This document shows positions 35,894-44,683 of a stretch of DNA of 64,000 bases, in pieces. The stretch is from positions 1-64,000 of the forward strand of contig CALCKW010000030.1 in the NCBI GenBank assembly GCA_937965695.1, written 5' to 3'. Under the pieces are notes generated by a model. The model was not told the DNA's origin, did not search any database, and saw only the letters and a program-made list of their open reading frames with translations. Within the stretch, counting starts at the first letter, position 1, and each line of letters begins with the position of its first letter. The stretch comes from an uncultured Granulosicoccaceae bacterium (GTDB taxonomy: Bacteria > Pseudomonadota > Gammaproteobacteria > CALCKW01). A program made the translations under genes and the position numbers.

Positions 35894-38218
35894 TTAGAGC
35901 TTGCTGAAGTCATCTGGCTCTTCAATAACTTCACGTTTAACAGCAGCGTTGTCTTCAGAGTAACCGTAGTAATCATAGTAACCCTGATAGTAATGGTCAC
36001 CACCGTAAGACTGGAGCTTTTCTACGTCTACCTGCGTGACAACTATGCCCTTTATCTTTGCGCCCACTTGCTTCATGCGAGAAACACCACGCTGTGCCAG
36101 CGGCATGGGTGTCACTACTGAGCGAACGACATATAGAACTGCATCAGCACTTTGTGAAAGTACTAAGGAATCACTAACGGCCTGGACCGGAGCACAATCG
36201 ATAATCACTCGATCGTAGTGCTTGCGTAGCTGATCAAGTAGATACGCGAATCGTTTGCTTGATATCAATTCCAGAGGATTGCTAGGCACCCCTCCGGCAG
36301 TCATTACATCCAAGTTACCAATCACACCTTTCATAATGCAATCTTGTGCTTTGGCGGTTTTTTCGACCAAGTTGGCCAAGCCTACAGCATCAGCGGGCAA
36401 ACCCAGCGTCTTATGAACACTTGGTCGACGCATGTCAGCGTCAATCAACAAGACTTTTTCAACCTGCGACATTGAATATGCCAGATTGATCGATAACGTC
36501 GATTTACCTTCGTTGGGAACAGATGACGTGATCATGATGACCTTGTCAGACACATCCCCTGAATTGAGCGTGACACCTGTACGAATAGTCCGAATAGATT
36601 CAGAAAAAGTACCGCGTTGGTCATCAATTGCCTGCGGACTCAATGGCAAGTCTGTCGCCTTCCCAAAAAGACCTTTTCCGTATTTGAGTTGGGGGATTAT
36701 CCCTAATAGAGGTAAGCCTAACTTCGCCTCAATGTCCTCTGCACCACGGACAGAGTCATCCATGTATTCCCGCAAAAATGCAAATGCCAATGAACCGATC
36801 AAACCGGCCAAAAATGCTAATGCAACGACCAGAGCTTTCTTTGGCTTACTCGCGAAGAATGGCGGTACCGCCTGATCGGAGATATGAGCATTAGTAGAGT
36901 TCAAACTGCCGGTCTCGTCTGTCTCTCGGATACGGCTAAAAAATGTATCGTATAAATTTCGGTTTGCATCGACTTCGCGCTGAAGCTGATCCAATTCAAA
37001 AGACTTACGACCTATGTTTTGGATCTCAGCTTTACCGCTTGCAACCGAGCGCTGTAAAGTTCTGACATTTGTTCTCGCAAGATCAGCATCTTTTTCGATA
37101 GACGACATTATCCGTCGAATTTCCAAATCAAGATTTCTCTCAATAACAGCTAACCGCGATCGAGCATCAACCATCTTCGGATGGCGATCACCATACCTGT
37201 TGGCTAGCTCATCCAGTTCACGCTCTACACTTGCTCTCTCAACTTTGTAGGTTTGAACAATTCCACTTCTCTGAACTGCTGGCATATTTTCCAACAACTC
37301 GGGTGCCGATTGGCGCAAGCGCTTCACTTCATCGAGAAGTGCATTCTTTTCTGCAGACTCACGTTGCGCATCAATGAGCTTGCCTGAGAAGTTGGCAAGT
37401 TCTTGTTCATTATAACTAGTAACACCACCACCAAAGTCTACTAGCTGGTTGTCTTCCTTATACTGCTGAAGCTTGCGTTCCGACTCTTCCAAGGCGACTT
37501 TTAAGCCCGACAGCCTCTCCCCCATCCACGCTGACGCAGTCGCAGTCTGTTCTGCTTTGGTGTCGAGATAGTTCTCAATGTATGCCTCGCCAACAGAGTT
37601 TGCTGCTCGTGCAGCAAAGACAGGGTCTGGCGATTCAAAACTGATTTTTACCAGTTTGGTTTTTCTTACAGGACTGATCGTCAATCTGCGTAGAAAGGTC
37701 TCAGCTGCGACCAAACTCTGTGTTTCAGAATCCATCTGAGCAAAGCGTCGTTCACCCTCTGTTTCACCGGCAGGAACAACTTCTTGCCCAACGCCGATAC
37801 CTGCCAACATATTGGAAATAATTGAAGGCTGAGGTTTGCCATTAAATTCGGGGTGAGTAGTCAGGTCTAAATTCTGAACAATTTTTTCCGCAAGCTCTCT
37901 AGATTTCAATATTTCATACTGAGTCTGAAAGTAATCTGAGCTGGTCTTGTCGATACCATAGAGATCTTCTATGGATACAGCATTTTTCTTTTCGCCTTCA
38001 ATCAAAAGTGTGCTTGTCGCTTCAAAAATCGGTGTAGCTGTCTGAGCATATAACGCTGCAACACCCGTCAAAATCGACGTACAGGCAATAACAAGCCATT
38101 TGTTCTTAACGATTACACGCAAGTATTCGCGAAGGTTGACTTCTCCCTCGTCTCCGCCTTGCCTTGATGAGCCACTGTAGTATTGGTTGTCATCGTTTTG
38201 CTGATTAAAGATAGACAT
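35894..38218 (-). CDS. Wzc-type polysaccharide co-polymerase with BY-kinase domain
   Basis: 774 residues. An N-terminal Wzz domain between two membrane helices (about 37-55 and 445-465) encloses a large periplasmic coiled-coil/GNVR region. The cytoplasmic bacterial tyrosine kinase has Walker A SSVPNEGKST, Walker A' LLIDADMRRPS and Walker B VIIDCAP. The tail is a tyrosine cluster (YGGDHYYQGYYDYYGY, about residues 738-753), the autophosphorylation site of the family. It controls chain length and export of a capsule or exopolysaccharide. It is the last gene of the minus-strand unit, after the Wza-like exporter. Confidence 0.93.
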   Translation of the reverse strand: MSIFNQQNDDNQYYSGSSRQGGDEGEVNLREYLRVIVKNKWLVIACTSILTGVAALYAQTATPIFEATSTLLIEGEKKNAVSIEDLYGIDKTSSDYFQTQYEILKSRELAEKIVQNLDLTTHPEFNGKPQPSIISNMLAGIGVGQEVVPAGETEGERRFAQMDSETQSLVAAETFLRRLTISPVRKTKLVKISFESPDPVFAARAANSVGEAYIENYLDTKAEQTATASAWMGERLSGLKVALEESERKLQQYKEDNQLVDFGGGVTSYNEQELANFSGKLIDAQRESAEKNALLDEVKRLRQSAPELLENMPAVQRSGIVQTYKVERASVERELDELANRYGDRHPKMVDARSRLAVIERNLDLEIRRIMSSIEKDADLARTNVRTLQRSVASGKAEIQNIGRKSFELDQLQREVDANRNLYDTFFSRIRETDETGSLNSTNAHISDQAVPPFFASKPKKALVVALAFLAGLIGSLAFAFLREYMDDSVRGAEDIEAKLGLPLLGIIPQLKYGKGLFGKATDLPLSPQAIDDQRGTFSESIRTIRTGVTLNSGDVSDKVIMITSSVPNEGKSTLSINLAYSMSQVEKVLLIDADMRRPSVHKTLGLPADAVGLANLVEKTAKAQDCIMKGVIGNLDVMTAGGVPSNPLELISSKRFAYLLDQLRKHYDRVIIDCAPVQAVSDSLVLSQSADAVLYVVRSVVTPMPLAQRGVSRMKQVGAKIKGIVVTQVDVEKLQSYGGDHYYQGYYDYYGYSEDNAAVKREVIEEPDDFSKL

Positions 38219-38292
38219 TTATATTCTCTAGAATTTTATTGCGCCGATTCGTCAATGATTCGACCACTACTGAAAATTGTTTACTGTAAGTG

Positions 38293-38832
38293 TTAGAAAA
38301 AACCTTCTTCAACAGTGACTATGTCGCCAGGCTCAATGGAGTGCTGAAAGCCGATTTTAGAACGCTTGTCAGAATCACCTCGAAGCAGATATATTTTTCG
38401 ACGAGAAGCACGGTCTGTAAAACCTCCGGCTATAGAAACCGCTTTCTCGAGAGTCAAACCAGGTTGGTAAGGATAGTCCCCTGGGCTGCTAACCTCTCCA
38501 TTAATAAAAAACGGACGGTATTCGAGCACCGTGACACTGACACTAGGGTTTAACAAAAAGCCTTCTTTCAGTTTATCTGAAACTAACTCTTCTACTTCCT
38601 CAGTCGTTTTCCCTGTTATTTCCAGCTCGCCCAAGTAAGAGTAGTTAATTCTTCCTCGATTATTTAGCCGCGTTTCTACCGTTAAGTCATTTTCGTCAAA
38701 AACTTTGATCAGGATCTTGTCACCCGTATCAAGCAAATAGTTATCACCAACGTCTGCACTGTTTCCAAGCAAAGGAAAGCTAAGCATCACTAGAACAACA
38801 ATACTTTTCAACCATCTAAACATCATGCTCAC
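38293..38832 (-). CDS. Wza/EpsA-like polysaccharide export protein
   Basis: 179 residues. A signal peptide (to about residue 25, ending LGNSA) precedes the poly-export domain (YLLDTGDKILIKVFDENDLT) and one SLBB-like domain (FFINGEVSSPGDYPYQPGLTLEKAVSIAGGF). It is about half as long as Wza (379) and lacks the lipobox and C-terminal outer-membrane helix, so the pore may be completed by the barrel protein encoded upstream. It acts in the periplasm/outer membrane to pass polysaccharide out with the Wzc-type protein. Confidence 0.9.
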   Translation of the reverse strand: MSMMFRWLKSIVVLVMLSFPLLGNSADVGDNYLLDTGDKILIKVFDENDLTVETRLNNRGRINYSYLGELEITGKTTEEVEELVSDKLKEGFLLNPSVSVTVLEYRPFFINGEVSSPGDYPYQPGLTLEKAVSIAGGFTDRASRRKIYLLRGDSDKRSKIGFQHSIEPGDIVTVEEGFF

Positions 38833-38885
38833 ATCTCCAGAACTCTTTAATACACTATAAATTTTTACAGGCAGCCTATTGGAAC

Positions 38886-40238
38886 CTACAGGTTCCCTTC
38901 CAAGCCTAAGTACAACAGTTGCCTCTGCGACTCAACATTATCTGAATCGAGGTCATCGGTCGTTGCACCAACCAACACATTAAGCCAGCGACGCACTGCC
39001 AATCGGCCTTCTAAAGAGAAAACACGCCGATCTGAAGACTCAAAATTCGCATCATCCTTGCTCGTCTCACTACTCTTGTAAAATGCGATCGTCGTGTTGA
39101 ATCGTTCACTCCAACCGTGCTTCCAACGAACACCTACATTGGATGTTTTTACTGAGCCTGCAGATCCACCGTTCGTCGTGTCGTCGATAAACTGGCGAAC
39201 AAAAAAGTTGGCTGTACTGTATGAGCGGATCGCCCAGTACAAGTTCGCACCTAAGGTTGTGTCATTGCCACTTGTCGCAACATTGTTAGTAGCCTGTCGA
39301 TTGCTGTACTCCCAATTCGAGGCAGCCACGAAAGCATCTCCGTACCAGAGTCCACCATCGCTCCAGTCGGCACTTAAAACCAGAGTTGTAGCATCTCTGT
39401 CACGACGGTCATTGTCGGAATTATCGTCGTCAGTGTATTCATAATTACGCTGACTAACTCTAGCAGACAAGGTGGTTTTTCCAGTCAATTTGTAGGAGAA
39501 CCTCCCCCACAAAATACTCATATCACGGTTGTTTTCTTTTAGGAATTCTTCATTCTCGACGTATTCCAATGTCCCCAATGAAAAGCCACCTGTAAGCTCG
39601 CCCCTTGATCGCGGGTTGCCATACGAATACGTCAGTCCGATTCTGCTCAACGTATAAGTATCTGAAGAGTCAATATCGCTAAAATCGGTTTCCCCACGAG
39701 TACGGCCCGTTCCTAATTCCTCGCTCAAAATAGAATGAGAGATTTCTGCATCGACGCGATTACGGTTGTCCAAATCAAAATGAGCAAATCCCCGTAATCG
39801 AAAATCAGCGGTGTTGGCATTACTTCCTTCACCATCGTGCTGTCGAATATCACCACGTAACAAGCCCCAAAAAACCGACTTGCTTCCTTCGGCGATTAGA
39901 TCGAGCTTGGGGATCACACGAACTTGAACAGCGTTAGTCTGCTCCTCGCCTTCTTGGTAATACAAATTGTCTATTGATGTAACGCGGACAGCACCTGATG
40001 GGTAGAAGCCTGCTTCCCCTACAGGGACCGCGATTGCGTAGTCACCTGGAAATTCTTCGCTGCCATAATCTTCAGTGGTCAGTCGAGGCGCCAATTCAAT
40101 GTCTGGCGCTGCTATTGCTGTTTGGCCCAGCCCTAAAAAGGCGCAAGACAAAACCATCAATCTAAAATTTAGATTATTTTTTACGAATTTAGAATACGAT
40201 GATTTAGACGCAGACACGATTTTTCCTTTAGCAAGCAT
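38886..40238 (-). CDS. EpsL-like outer-membrane beta-barrel protein
   Basis: 450 residues. A hydrophobic signal segment (LMVLSCAFLGLGQTAIAAP, about 27-44) is followed by many alternating beta strands (such as GNPRSRGELTGGFSLGTLEY, KTTLSARVSQRNYEY and NTTIAFYKSS). The C-terminal RQLLYLGLEGNL has alternating hydrophobics and is barrel-like, though the last residue is Leu rather than Phe. Position in the operon and topology match EpsL-type exopolysaccharide barrel proteins. It probably forms or assists the exit pore. Confidence 0.8.
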   Translation of the reverse strand: MLAKGKIVSASKSSYSKFVKNNLNFRLMVLSCAFLGLGQTAIAAPDIELAPRLTTEDYGSEEFPGDYAIAVPVGEAGFYPSGAVRVTSIDNLYYQEGEEQTNAVQVRVIPKLDLIAEGSKSVFWGLLRGDIRQHDGEGSNANTADFRLRGFAHFDLDNRNRVDAEISHSILSEELGTGRTRGETDFSDIDSSDTYTLSRIGLTYSYGNPRSRGELTGGFSLGTLEYVENEEFLKENNRDMSILWGRFSYKLTGKTTLSARVSQRNYEYTDDDNSDNDRRDRDATTLVLSADWSDGGLWYGDAFVAASNWEYSNRQATNNVATSGNDTTLGANLYWAIRSYSTANFFVRQFIDDTTNGGSAGSVKTSNVGVRWKHGWSERFNTTIAFYKSSETSKDDANFESSDRRVFSLEGRLAVRRWLNVLVGATTDDLDSDNVESQRQLLYLGLEGNL

Positions 40239-40297
40239 TTGAGGATCGCCACGACTAGCGATCTTGCACCTAAAGCATCAACCAAAATACGTGCCAA

Positions 40298-40975
40298 CTA
40301 GTCCCATTCTTCCAACCCATGTTGAGAAAGCCACTCTCTATACGCATGGACTTCAGGATTGTTTTCAGACCAAGGATAATGCTGAAGACGCCTATTCAAC
40401 ACATAGTCTGGCACAACACCATGTTTCTGCTCAGAATCTATGCGCTCAGACCAGCCAATGACAGCAACTTTCACCGTCTTCGCGCCTTGTAGTATTAGCA
40501 TGTCGACGGCGGCAGCAATTGACTGCCCGCTTTCTATCGCATCATCGACGAGCAGGATAGACCGATTGTTATGCGGGAGATCTTTTTGGTCTACATCCTC
40601 AGTTTCTAGTTTATTGACACCGTCAATTAAAGGCGCCACGAGACGAGCAAAAATTTGAGCACGGAAAAGTAACGAAAACGTTTCTCGTAGAAAAGGAATT
40701 TTTGCGGCACGACGCTTCCAGCGACTGCCTTGACGTCTCATTCGAATATATTCAAAAGGTAACTGAAGCTCAGTGGCGACAACATGTGTAGGCAACAAAG
40801 CACCATTGGCAATGCCGATCACATAATCTGGTTTGAAATCGCCCTCTTCTACTCTGCTTGCTAGTCCTTTAGAGATATCAATCGCCTCAACAAGGCTCAT
40901 GTTGACCTTATGATCAATCTCAGCAAACTTTTGAACCACTCTTTCTACGTTGGATTGTTTGCAAACTTCACTCAT
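40298..40975 (-). CDS. Phosphoribosyltransferase-fold protein in the exopolysaccharide unit
   Basis: 225 residues. The PRPP-binding motif is ILLVDDAIESGQS near 140, after a YVIGIANGALLPTHVVATEL segment typical of type I PRTases. Between them lies a long basic stretch (RMRRQGSRWKRRAAKIP). The nucleobase specificity is not readable. It starts the downstream half of the locus, 59 bases before the barrel gene. A regulatory or nucleotide-supply role is possible; I know of no established function for such a gene in exopolysaccharide clusters. Confidence 0.8.
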   Translation of the reverse strand: MSEVCKQSNVERVVQKFAEIDHKVNMSLVEAIDISKGLASRVEEGDFKPDYVIGIANGALLPTHVVATELQLPFEYIRMRRQGSRWKRRAAKIPFLRETFSLLFRAQIFARLVAPLIDGVNKLETEDVDQKDLPHNNRSILLVDDAIESGQSIAAAVDMLILQGAKTVKVAVIGWSERIDSEQKHGVVPDYVLNRRLQHYPWSENNPEVHAYREWLSQHGLEEWD

Positions 40976-41241
40976 GATGATTAAGACCTAGATCAATGAA
41001 TCCAACCGTTAATAAGTAGTATCGCGGCACAGGAAACGTAAAAAAGACAGACATTCACGACTTATTTCGACAGATATTGCAAAGTCTATAATTAAGCTTT
41101 GAAAATATGGCTGTTTTTCAAGATCAACCTCTGAACAAGAGATTTTAGCAAGGCATTACACATTAAAGGCTAGTTGCCAGAAAGCAATGTTGGAGCTTTA
41201 GATAATAATATGAACAGAGATTGGGCCAATTGGCCTATAGA

Positions 41242-41269
41242 AATGTCGGAGCAAAATGCAACCGACATT
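41242..41269 (-). terminator. Hairpin between the two halves of the exopolysaccharide locus
   Basis: AATGTCGG and CCGACATT form a perfect 8-bp stem, with a further GCA/TGC pair inside the loop. It lies about 50 bases past the stop of the ExeA-type ATPase on the minus strand. No U run follows. It probably terminates or attenuates the upstream half. The remaining 40976-41320 region contains no gene; a perfect palindrome GGCCAATTGGCC lies at 41224-41235. Confidence 0.45.
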
Positions 41270-41320
41270 GTTTGAGAGGCTGAGTTCTGATGGAGTTAAA
41301 AGATCATCCTCCGTACAGAA

Positions 41321-42250
41321 TTAATCCCAAAAGACACGTCTAGCGGAATTCTGAGCCGCTGCTTGCCCGGCAGCAAACCGATTGACGGCTGGCTGCATCA
41401 GAGTAGAACCAATACGTGGGTTGCCCGCACTGCTTTGTAGAGTGATTCCACCAGAATTTCGGTCTTTGACGACTGACTTGATGGTTTCTTCATCCAATCG
41501 TTCAATTTGCCGCGCGTATCCATACACCAGCGCCAACTCACAAATTGTATTAATCACTCGAGGAATGCCGCCAGAGTATTCGTGAACAGCATTGAGAGCT
41601 TCATCAGAAAACAGTTGCTGCGAACCACCACACTGCTCTAGTCGAAAGCGTACGTAGTGCAATACTTCCTCCTGGGTCAGAGGTGTCAGGTGATAATGTA
41701 CGGAGATACGTTGCCTAAACTGAACCAGTCTAGGATGTTTTAACAACCGACGAAGCTCCGGTTGTCCAACCAAAACTATCGTCAGGGCAGACTCTAGTTC
41801 ATCATTCAAGTTGGCCATCAAACGGATGTTTTCCAAATCTCCAACATCTAGATTTTGAGCATCATCGAGCAGTAAAACCAACATCTTTCCGCGTTTTTTC
41901 TGTTCTTCGAGATAACTACGTAGATGAGTGACGAACTCGGACAAGCCCACGTTTTTGGAATCAACGCCAAACGCAGCACAGAGTTGAGAAATCAAGTTGG
42001 AGCGATCACTGGGCATACAATTGACTTCGGCCACCACCGCGTTGCCTTCCAGTCGGTCAAGCACATAACGCAAAAGCGTCGTTTTACCCGTCCCGATATC
42101 CCCCGTAAGCACCGTAAAACCGGGGTTTTCAAGTACTCCATACTCCAACATCGCGGTGGCCACACCGTGCTTGTCACCAAGAAAGACAGAATCCACTCCT
42201 GGGTACATTGAAAAAGGCTTGTCGCGAAGATTGTAAAAATCTAAATACAC
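41321..42250 (-). CDS. ExeA/GspA-type AAA ATPase of exopolysaccharide locus
   Basis: 309 residues. It begins MYLDFYNLRDKPFSMYPG, as ExeA proteins do, then Walker A LTGDIGTGKTTLLR near 45, Walker B LVLLLDDAQNL near 123 and the sensor/arginine region QFRQRISVHYHL near 185. ATPases of this type are found in XrtA/PEP-CTERM exopolysaccharide clusters. It lacks the peptidoglycan-binding C-terminal part of ExeA, ending in about 40 low-complexity residues. It starts 12 bases after the BY-kinase stop. Confidence 0.85.
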   Translation of the reverse strand: MYLDFYNLRDKPFSMYPGVDSVFLGDKHGVATAMLEYGVLENPGFTVLTGDIGTGKTTLLRYVLDRLEGNAVVAEVNCMPSDRSNLISQLCAAFGVDSKNVGLSEFVTHLRSYLEEQKKRGKMLVLLLDDAQNLDVGDLENIRLMANLNDELESALTIVLVGQPELRRLLKHPRLVQFRQRISVHYHLTPLTQEEVLHYVRFRLEQCGGSQQLFSDEALNAVHEYSGGIPRVINTICELALVYGYARQIERLDEETIKSVVKDRNSGGITLQSSAGNPRIGSTLMQPAVNRFAAGQAAAQNSARRVFWD

Positions 42251-42262
42251 GTGCGTACGCTC

Positions 42263-43075
42263 CTAGTAGTACTTCGTCTTATAGCTATAGGCTGAATGCT
42301 TATCGCGCGATTTATTTAATACGGTACCTAAGAGGTTGTACTCACTGAGCAGATCTCGCGCGCGTTTAACTTCTTCACGATTGGAACCGCTTTCCTCTAC
42401 AACCATTAACACTGAGTCTAAATGCGGCAATATAGTCAAAGCATCGTCAGTGGCTAAAACAGGTGGCAAATCAAAAACCACAATCCTAGATGAGTATCTG
42501 GAAATTACTTCGCGTGTGAGCTGTAAAACTTTGGGGGAAGACAGCAATTCTGAGGAACGTGATGTTGGCTTTCCACCGGGTAAAACAACCAAGCGATCTA
42601 TTCCTGGATTAAACAGAACATCTTCTAGAGGCACTTGCTTAGTAATGTAGTGCGTTAGACCCATCGGGCCTTTATAGTCGAACAGCTTACGAATAGACGG
42701 ACGTCGCAAATCGTAATCTACAAGCATGACGCTGTGGTTTACTTTCTGCGCAATACTAATCGCTAAGTTTGCTGCGGTTAAACTTTTACCTTGTCCAGGC
42801 CCAGTACTAGTAATACCGACAGAGGTCCAACCGTTTTGATTCAGTTTACGCAGCACACCCGCCCGTAACATGCGATACGAGTCAGCGTATTCATCACGTT
42901 CAAGTCCAGCAACCAATCGATGAGCCAGCAACTTTTCTTCCGGCACCTTCACGACAGATGTCTGTGAATATTCGATTTGAAGCTCATCAATCACCTTGTG
43001 GCGACGAGAGCCTCGAATTTTGTCTGTCTTGCCAGAAGTCGAAGACTTGTTTACTGCATCTCTAAGAAATTCCAT
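42263..43075 (-). CDS. Cytoplasmic BY-kinase (CpsD/CapB/XrtA-associated type)
   Basis: 270 residues. Walker A TSTGPGQGKSLTAANLA near 90, Walker A' LVDYDLRRPSIRKLF near 118 and Walker B VVFDLPPVL near 200. The C-terminus ends SAYSYKTKYY, a tyrosine cluster for autophosphorylation. It has no membrane part; its partner is the Wzz/GNVR protein encoded just upstream. It resembles the tyrosine autokinase of XrtA-type loci. This is the second BY-kinase of the locus besides the fused one at 35894. Confidence 0.9.
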   Translation of the reverse strand: MEFLRDAVNKSSTSGKTDKIRGSRRHKVIDELQIEYSQTSVVKVPEEKLLAHRLVAGLERDEYADSYRMLRAGVLRKLNQNGWTSVGITSTGPGQGKSLTAANLAISIAQKVNHSVMLVDYDLRRPSIRKLFDYKGPMGLTHYITKQVPLEDVLFNPGIDRLVVLPGGKPTSRSSELLSSPKVLQLTREVISRYSSRIVVFDLPPVLATDDALTILPHLDSVLMVVEESGSNREEVKRARDLLSEYNLLGTVLNKSRDKHSAYSYKTKYY

Positions 43076-43111
43076 ACCACTATCTCAGACGGCTAACCGT
43101 CTCTCTGTTAA

Positions 43112-44653
43112 TCAAGCAAGGCGCAAAAACAAAAAAGCTGCGATTAGACAAGGGATCACAACAATTAGCAAAACGCCCATATTGCGAGAAAAAACATCCC
43201 CTGCCGAATCAATTCTTCCGATCACACCTAGAGGCGGCTCATTCATAATTTTAAGTAGGTCACTGACATCACGGACGGTACGATCCATCAGATCGGCCAA
43301 CACTGCAATGGCTAGTCCAACAAACAAGGCAAGCAAAGACCCCAGCACACCAATTGACAGACGAATCGGTTTGTCAGGTTCAACGGGTATGACAGGTTTC
43401 TCTATTAACGACAATCGGTCGCCCGTTTCACTGTCGCCTATCGCTACATTGAGCTCAGCGCTCGACACCTTATTTCGGGCATCGTTTAAATTAGAAATCG
43501 CTTCGTTGTACTCTCGCTCTAATGCCAAGTATTGTTTTTCAATTGCGGGACTACCAACTGCCAGCTGCTCCATGCGAGACACTCTATTGCGAAGCTCTCC
43601 TCGGCTGGTCTGCAGTGAACCCAACCGCGCCTCTATGGAGCGGAGCTTCGAACGCAGGGTTATATACGCAGGGTTGTTAGCTCGCTCTGGTACGATCGGG
43701 TCACTGGTCCCGGCCGCAGCCTGCGCTTCACGAAGCTGGCGTTCCAATCGACGGATATCAGGATGCTCGGCAGAATATTTTCGACGAGCTTCAGCCAGTT
43801 GAATATTAATCAAGCGGATGTTTTCCGAGTCGTTCAAAACCCGCTCACCAGTACTGGTGACTAAGCCACTGTATCTGTTGGTTGTTGCCAACTCCGCTTC
43901 AGCAAAAGCCTTCTCTTGTTGAAGAGAGCGAATTTCCGAATCTACCGAAAGCAACTGCGACTGAGTGCTTTGAATTGTTTGTAAATTTGAGGCTGATTGC
44001 TCAGGCAACTTACCTGCATTTACCCGGCGGAACTCAGCTAACTTAGCCTCTAGATCTCCGGCAATTTTTTCCATGCGAGCAGCATTTTTCGACAACACAT
44101 CTGATGTCGCTGCTGAACTGCGCTGCCGACTTTCCTCTGAAAGCGTCATCACTCTCTCCACGAGTTCCTGAGTGACCTGGTGCGCCATTGCTGGGTCTGG
44201 ATGACGAAACGCCACATCAAATGCAACGGTTGTTGACGACTCACGCCCCGTTCTACTGTCTACGACCTCTGCATCCACTCGCTCAATCAACATCGATTTA
44301 CGAAATCGATCCATCACTTTCAATTTATCTGCTTCAGTGAAATCATCACCAAAGACATTGAATTTACGTATGATTTCCTCGACAACGGCATTTGTCTGGA
44401 TGGTTTGCTGAACGCGGACAAGGCGCTCATCCACTTCGTTAGCTGCGCTTTGACCACTAACAGCCTTGCGCTGAACTTCGATTGTTCCTTTTGATTGGTA
44501 TTTTGGGGTCGCCAAGGTAATCGCGATGGCGACCAGAGCTAGCAAACCATAGAACGGAAGAAAAAACGCCAGTTTACGGCGCCCTAGGATTTTGAATACT
44601 CGCGCCCCTTCGCGCTTGTCATCCATCGAATCCAAATAGTCTAAATCACTCAT
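43112..44653 (-). CDS. Wzz/GNVR polysaccharide chain-length determinant (co-polymerase without kinase)
   Basis: 513 residues. A first membrane helix (about 29-49) and a last one (about 490-510) flank a periplasmic coiled coil with heptads (residues about 160-400). A middle helix (around 430-450) precedes the segment DRTVRDVSDLLKIMNEPPLGVIGRID, the kinase-contact motif of the family. The GNVR-like motif is seen around VIPVEPDKPIR. It sets chain length with the separate BY-kinase encoded next. The three-helix topology matches XrtA-type chain-length proteins. Confidence 0.88.
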   Translation of the reverse strand: MSDLDYLDSMDDKREGARVFKILGRRKLAFFLPFYGLLALVAIAITLATPKYQSKGTIEVQRKAVSGQSAANEVDERLVRVQQTIQTNAVVEEIIRKFNVFGDDFTEADKLKVMDRFRKSMLIERVDAEVVDSRTGRESSTTVAFDVAFRHPDPAMAHQVTQELVERVMTLSEESRQRSSAATSDVLSKNAARMEKIAGDLEAKLAEFRRVNAGKLPEQSASNLQTIQSTQSQLLSVDSEIRSLQQEKAFAEAELATTNRYSGLVTSTGERVLNDSENIRLINIQLAEARRKYSAEHPDIRRLERQLREAQAAAGTSDPIVPERANNPAYITLRSKLRSIEARLGSLQTSRGELRNRVSRMEQLAVGSPAIEKQYLALEREYNEAISNLNDARNKVSSAELNVAIGDSETGDRLSLIEKPVIPVEPDKPIRLSIGVLGSLLALFVGLAIAVLADLMDRTVRDVSDLLKIMNEPPLGVIGRIDSAGDVFSRNMGVLLIVVIPCLIAAFLFLRLA

Positions 44654-44683
44654 TGAAAGCCTTTAGTTTTCAATTATTTAATG

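Noticed and set aside
42996..43802. 268-codon plus-strand frame across the Wzz/GNVR gene
   Set aside because: Antisense shadow of a coding gene with clear family motifs; the translation is Ser/Arg-rich low complexity.
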